The translations under genes and the position numbers were made by a program. This document shows, in pieces, positions 62,587 through 64,000 of a stretch of DNA of 64,000 bases. The notes beneath the pieces were generated by a model, which saw only the letters and a program-made list of their open reading frames with translations, made no database searches and had not been told where the DNA came from. This DNA is from JAHQVI01 sp963727575. GTDB lineage: Bacteria > Pseudomonadota > Alphaproteobacteria > Rhizobiales > Rhodomicrobiaceae. Each line of letters begins with the position of its first letter. Positions within the stretch are counted from its first letter, which is position 1. The stretch lies in assembly GCA_963727575.1 (NCBI GenBank), contig CAVSIA010000039.1, positions 1-64,000 on the forward strand, in the 5' to 3' direction.

Positions 62587-64000
62587 TCGAGCTTGTCTCC
62601 GAATAGGAACTGCATGGCCCGGTCGAGCCTGATATGGGGCAGGACCGGCGGCCGCCCAAATCCGCGCGCCTCCAACGCCGGTGGGCGGAACCGCAGGAAT
62701 GCAAGGCTGGTGCCGCCCAGCGCCTGCAGCATCGAGTTCGTTTCGCCGGTCGTGAAGTCGGGCAGATCGCCGGGAAACAGCGCCACCTCGTCGCGGCCGT
62801 CGAAGCGCTCGCCGTCGAGCATCTCTCCGGGCAGCGGCGTTCCGGCGATGCAGGCGAGCTGATCGGCGCGCTCGCGGGCGTGAATCTCGTGCGTCGCGCG
62901 CACGGCGGCGAGCGCCACCGACTGCACGCTCGCCCCGGCGAACAGAGCCCGGTCCATCGCCTTGCGCACCAGCTCCTGGAGGATGATTTCAAGCCGGTCG
63001 TGGCTGGTGTGGTGGATGTGATCGGCCTTCGACGCGGCGAACAGGATGCGGTCGATCCGCTTGCCGAGGATGCCGGACAGCCAGCTATTCGTGCCCGGCC
63101 GGAAGCAGGTCAGAATCGCGTGCAATGCCCGCTCCAGATCGTCGAGTGCGGACCGTCCCGCATTCAGCGCGCCGAGCACGTCGACGAGCACGATCTGGCG
63201 TTCGAGCTTGGCGAAATGGTCGCGGAAGAACGGTTTGATCACATAGGTCTTATAGGCCTCGAACCGCCGCGCCATCATGGCGTGCAGCGATGCGCGCGGC
63301 GCGCTGGAGCCGGGGGCGATATCGAGAGGCATGAAGGTGAGGGCGGGCGAGCCTTCCAGGTCCCCCGGCATCAGCATCCGGCCCGGGGAAAGCGTGGAAA
63401 CCAGACTGCGCTCGGTCCGGCATTTGCGCAGATAGGCGGCGAACAGCTCGGCGCCGCGCATCGCCACCGATTCCTCCGCGGGGACCGCCGGGTCGATGGT
63501 CGCCAGAAAGTCGTGCCAGTCGCGGGCAAAGCCGCGGCGCTCCGGTGTGCGGCTGAACGCCACCGCCTCGGCCGCCCATTCCTCGAAGTCGAGCCGCAGC
63601 AAAGGCAGGTCGAGCAGCCACTCGCCGGGATAGTCGACGATGTCGATATGCTGGGTCGAGGTTCCGAACTGCCGCCGCACCAGCGTGGTCGGCTCGTATT
63701 CCAGCGTCAGCCGGAGCTGGCTGATCCGGCGCGTGCTTTCCGGCCATTCCGGCGGTGAGGCGGTAAGCTTTGCCAGATGGTCTTCATAGGGAAAGCGCGG
63801 GATGCTGTCGTCGGGCTGCGGTTCGAGGAAGGCGCGGACAATGCGGCCCTGCATTGCGGCATTCAGGAAGGGCATCCGCCCGCCGGCGATCAGATTGTGG
63901 ACGAGGGCCGTGATGAACACGGTCTTGCCGGACCGGGCAAGCCCCGTCACGCCGAGGCGAAGGGAGGGCTTCAGCCAGTCTCCGGCTTTACTTCCGGCCG
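62583..64000 (-). CDS. YcjX family P-loop protein (start outside the window)
   Basis: At least 472 codons; the frame is open to the window edge, where LRLGVTGLARSGKTVFITALVHNLI gives a Walker A motif. Also DIVDYPGEWLLDLPLL (Walker B/G3-like), and the YcjX blocks LFAAYLRKCRTERSLVSTLSPGRMLMPGDLEGSPALTFMPL and LVDVLGALNAGRSALDDLERALHAILTCF, then FAASKADHIHHTSHD (G4-like). DUF463 family GTP-binding-like proteins with an unknown, possibly stress-related role. First gene of the ycjX/ycjF pair. Confidence 0.92.
   Translation of the reverse strand, partial: AGSKAGDWLKPSLRLGVTGLARSGKTVFITALVHNLIAGGRMPFLNAAMQGRIVRAFLEPQPDDSIPRFPYEDHLAKLTASPPEWPESTRRISQLRLTLEYEPTTLVRRQFGTSTQHIDIVDYPGEWLLDLPLLRLDFEEWAAEAVAFSRTPERRGFARDWHDFLATIDPAVPAEESVAMRGAELFAAYLRKCRTERSLVSTLSPGRMLMPGDLEGSPALTFMPLDIAPGSSAPRASLHAMMARRFEAYKTYVIKPFFRDHFAKLERQIVLVDVLGALNAGRSALDDLERALHAILTCFRPGTNSWLSGILGKRIDRILFAASKADHIHHTSHDRLEIILQELVRKAMDRALFAGASVQSVALAAVRATHEIHARERADQLACIAGTPLPGEMLDGERFDGRDEVALFPGDLPDFTTGETNSMLQALGGTSLAFLRFRPPALEARGFGRPPVLPHIRLDRAMQFLFGDKLE

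Noticed and set aside
1..64000. CRISPR array, retron or phage-integrase locus
   Set aside because: No regularly spaced direct repeats, no retron-type RT with msr/msd and no tyrosine integrase were seen; the only RT belongs to the group II intron.

Overview
The window looks like chromosome of a GC-rich alphaproteobacterium of the order Hyphomicrobiales, possibly a facultative methylotroph. Supporting genes are a MarR/LdtR-type regulator next to an L,D-transpeptidase, a Bpt-type arginyltransferase, a ~180 kDa NAD-glutamate dehydrogenase, an extensin-like protein, a mesaconyl-C1-CoA hydratase-like MaoC protein (ethylmalonyl-CoA pathway) and pqqABC. No rRNA or complete tRNA is visible, so genus is inference only.

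The window has two halves. Positions 1 to about 18,300 are an accessory island made of nested mobile elements. In order they are: a decayed IS481-type transposase; a cupredoxin gene split by a 1,966-nt group II intron; an IS21 element; an 8,048-bp IS1-family-type cargo transposon (6313-14360) with perfect 23-bp inverted ends and an 8-bp target duplication; and an IS1595 element with its own 8-bp duplication. The transposon carries a GHKL-ATPase/DUF4325 gene pair, an internally deleted IS1 transposase, a winged-helix gene behind a leader ORF and hairpin, an IS110 element and two coupled small genes. An IS66 element has cut the ATPase gene with an 8-bp duplication, and removing it restores the frame exactly. 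Between 14.4 and 20 kb is an unrecognised two-gene unit, a ~526-aa protein plus a radical SAM protein. A decayed second copy of this unit lies beside it.

From about 20.3 kb to the end the content is ordinary chromosomal: cell-envelope genes (GH25, two L,D-transpeptidases, the LdtR-like regulator, extensin-like, GT61, GT2, GT4, LpxH-like), valine/CoA catabolism (3-hydroxyisobutyrate dehydrogenase, 3-hydroxyisobutyryl-CoA hydrolase-like), hemB, threonine ammonia-lyase, bpt, a sensor kinase, cidA/lrgB, pqqABC, an FNT channel, fadD, NAD-glutamate dehydrogenase, three exporters and the YcjF/YcjX pair. ATGA or TGATG stop-start overlaps show tight operons for pqqBC, LpxH/GT4/dehydratase and ycjX/ycjF.

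Four otherwise full-length core genes (DUF4139, lrgB, fadD, NAD-GDH) each carry what looks like one extra base. Their lengths become exact codon multiples when it is removed. This may be indel error in the assembly rather than gene decay.
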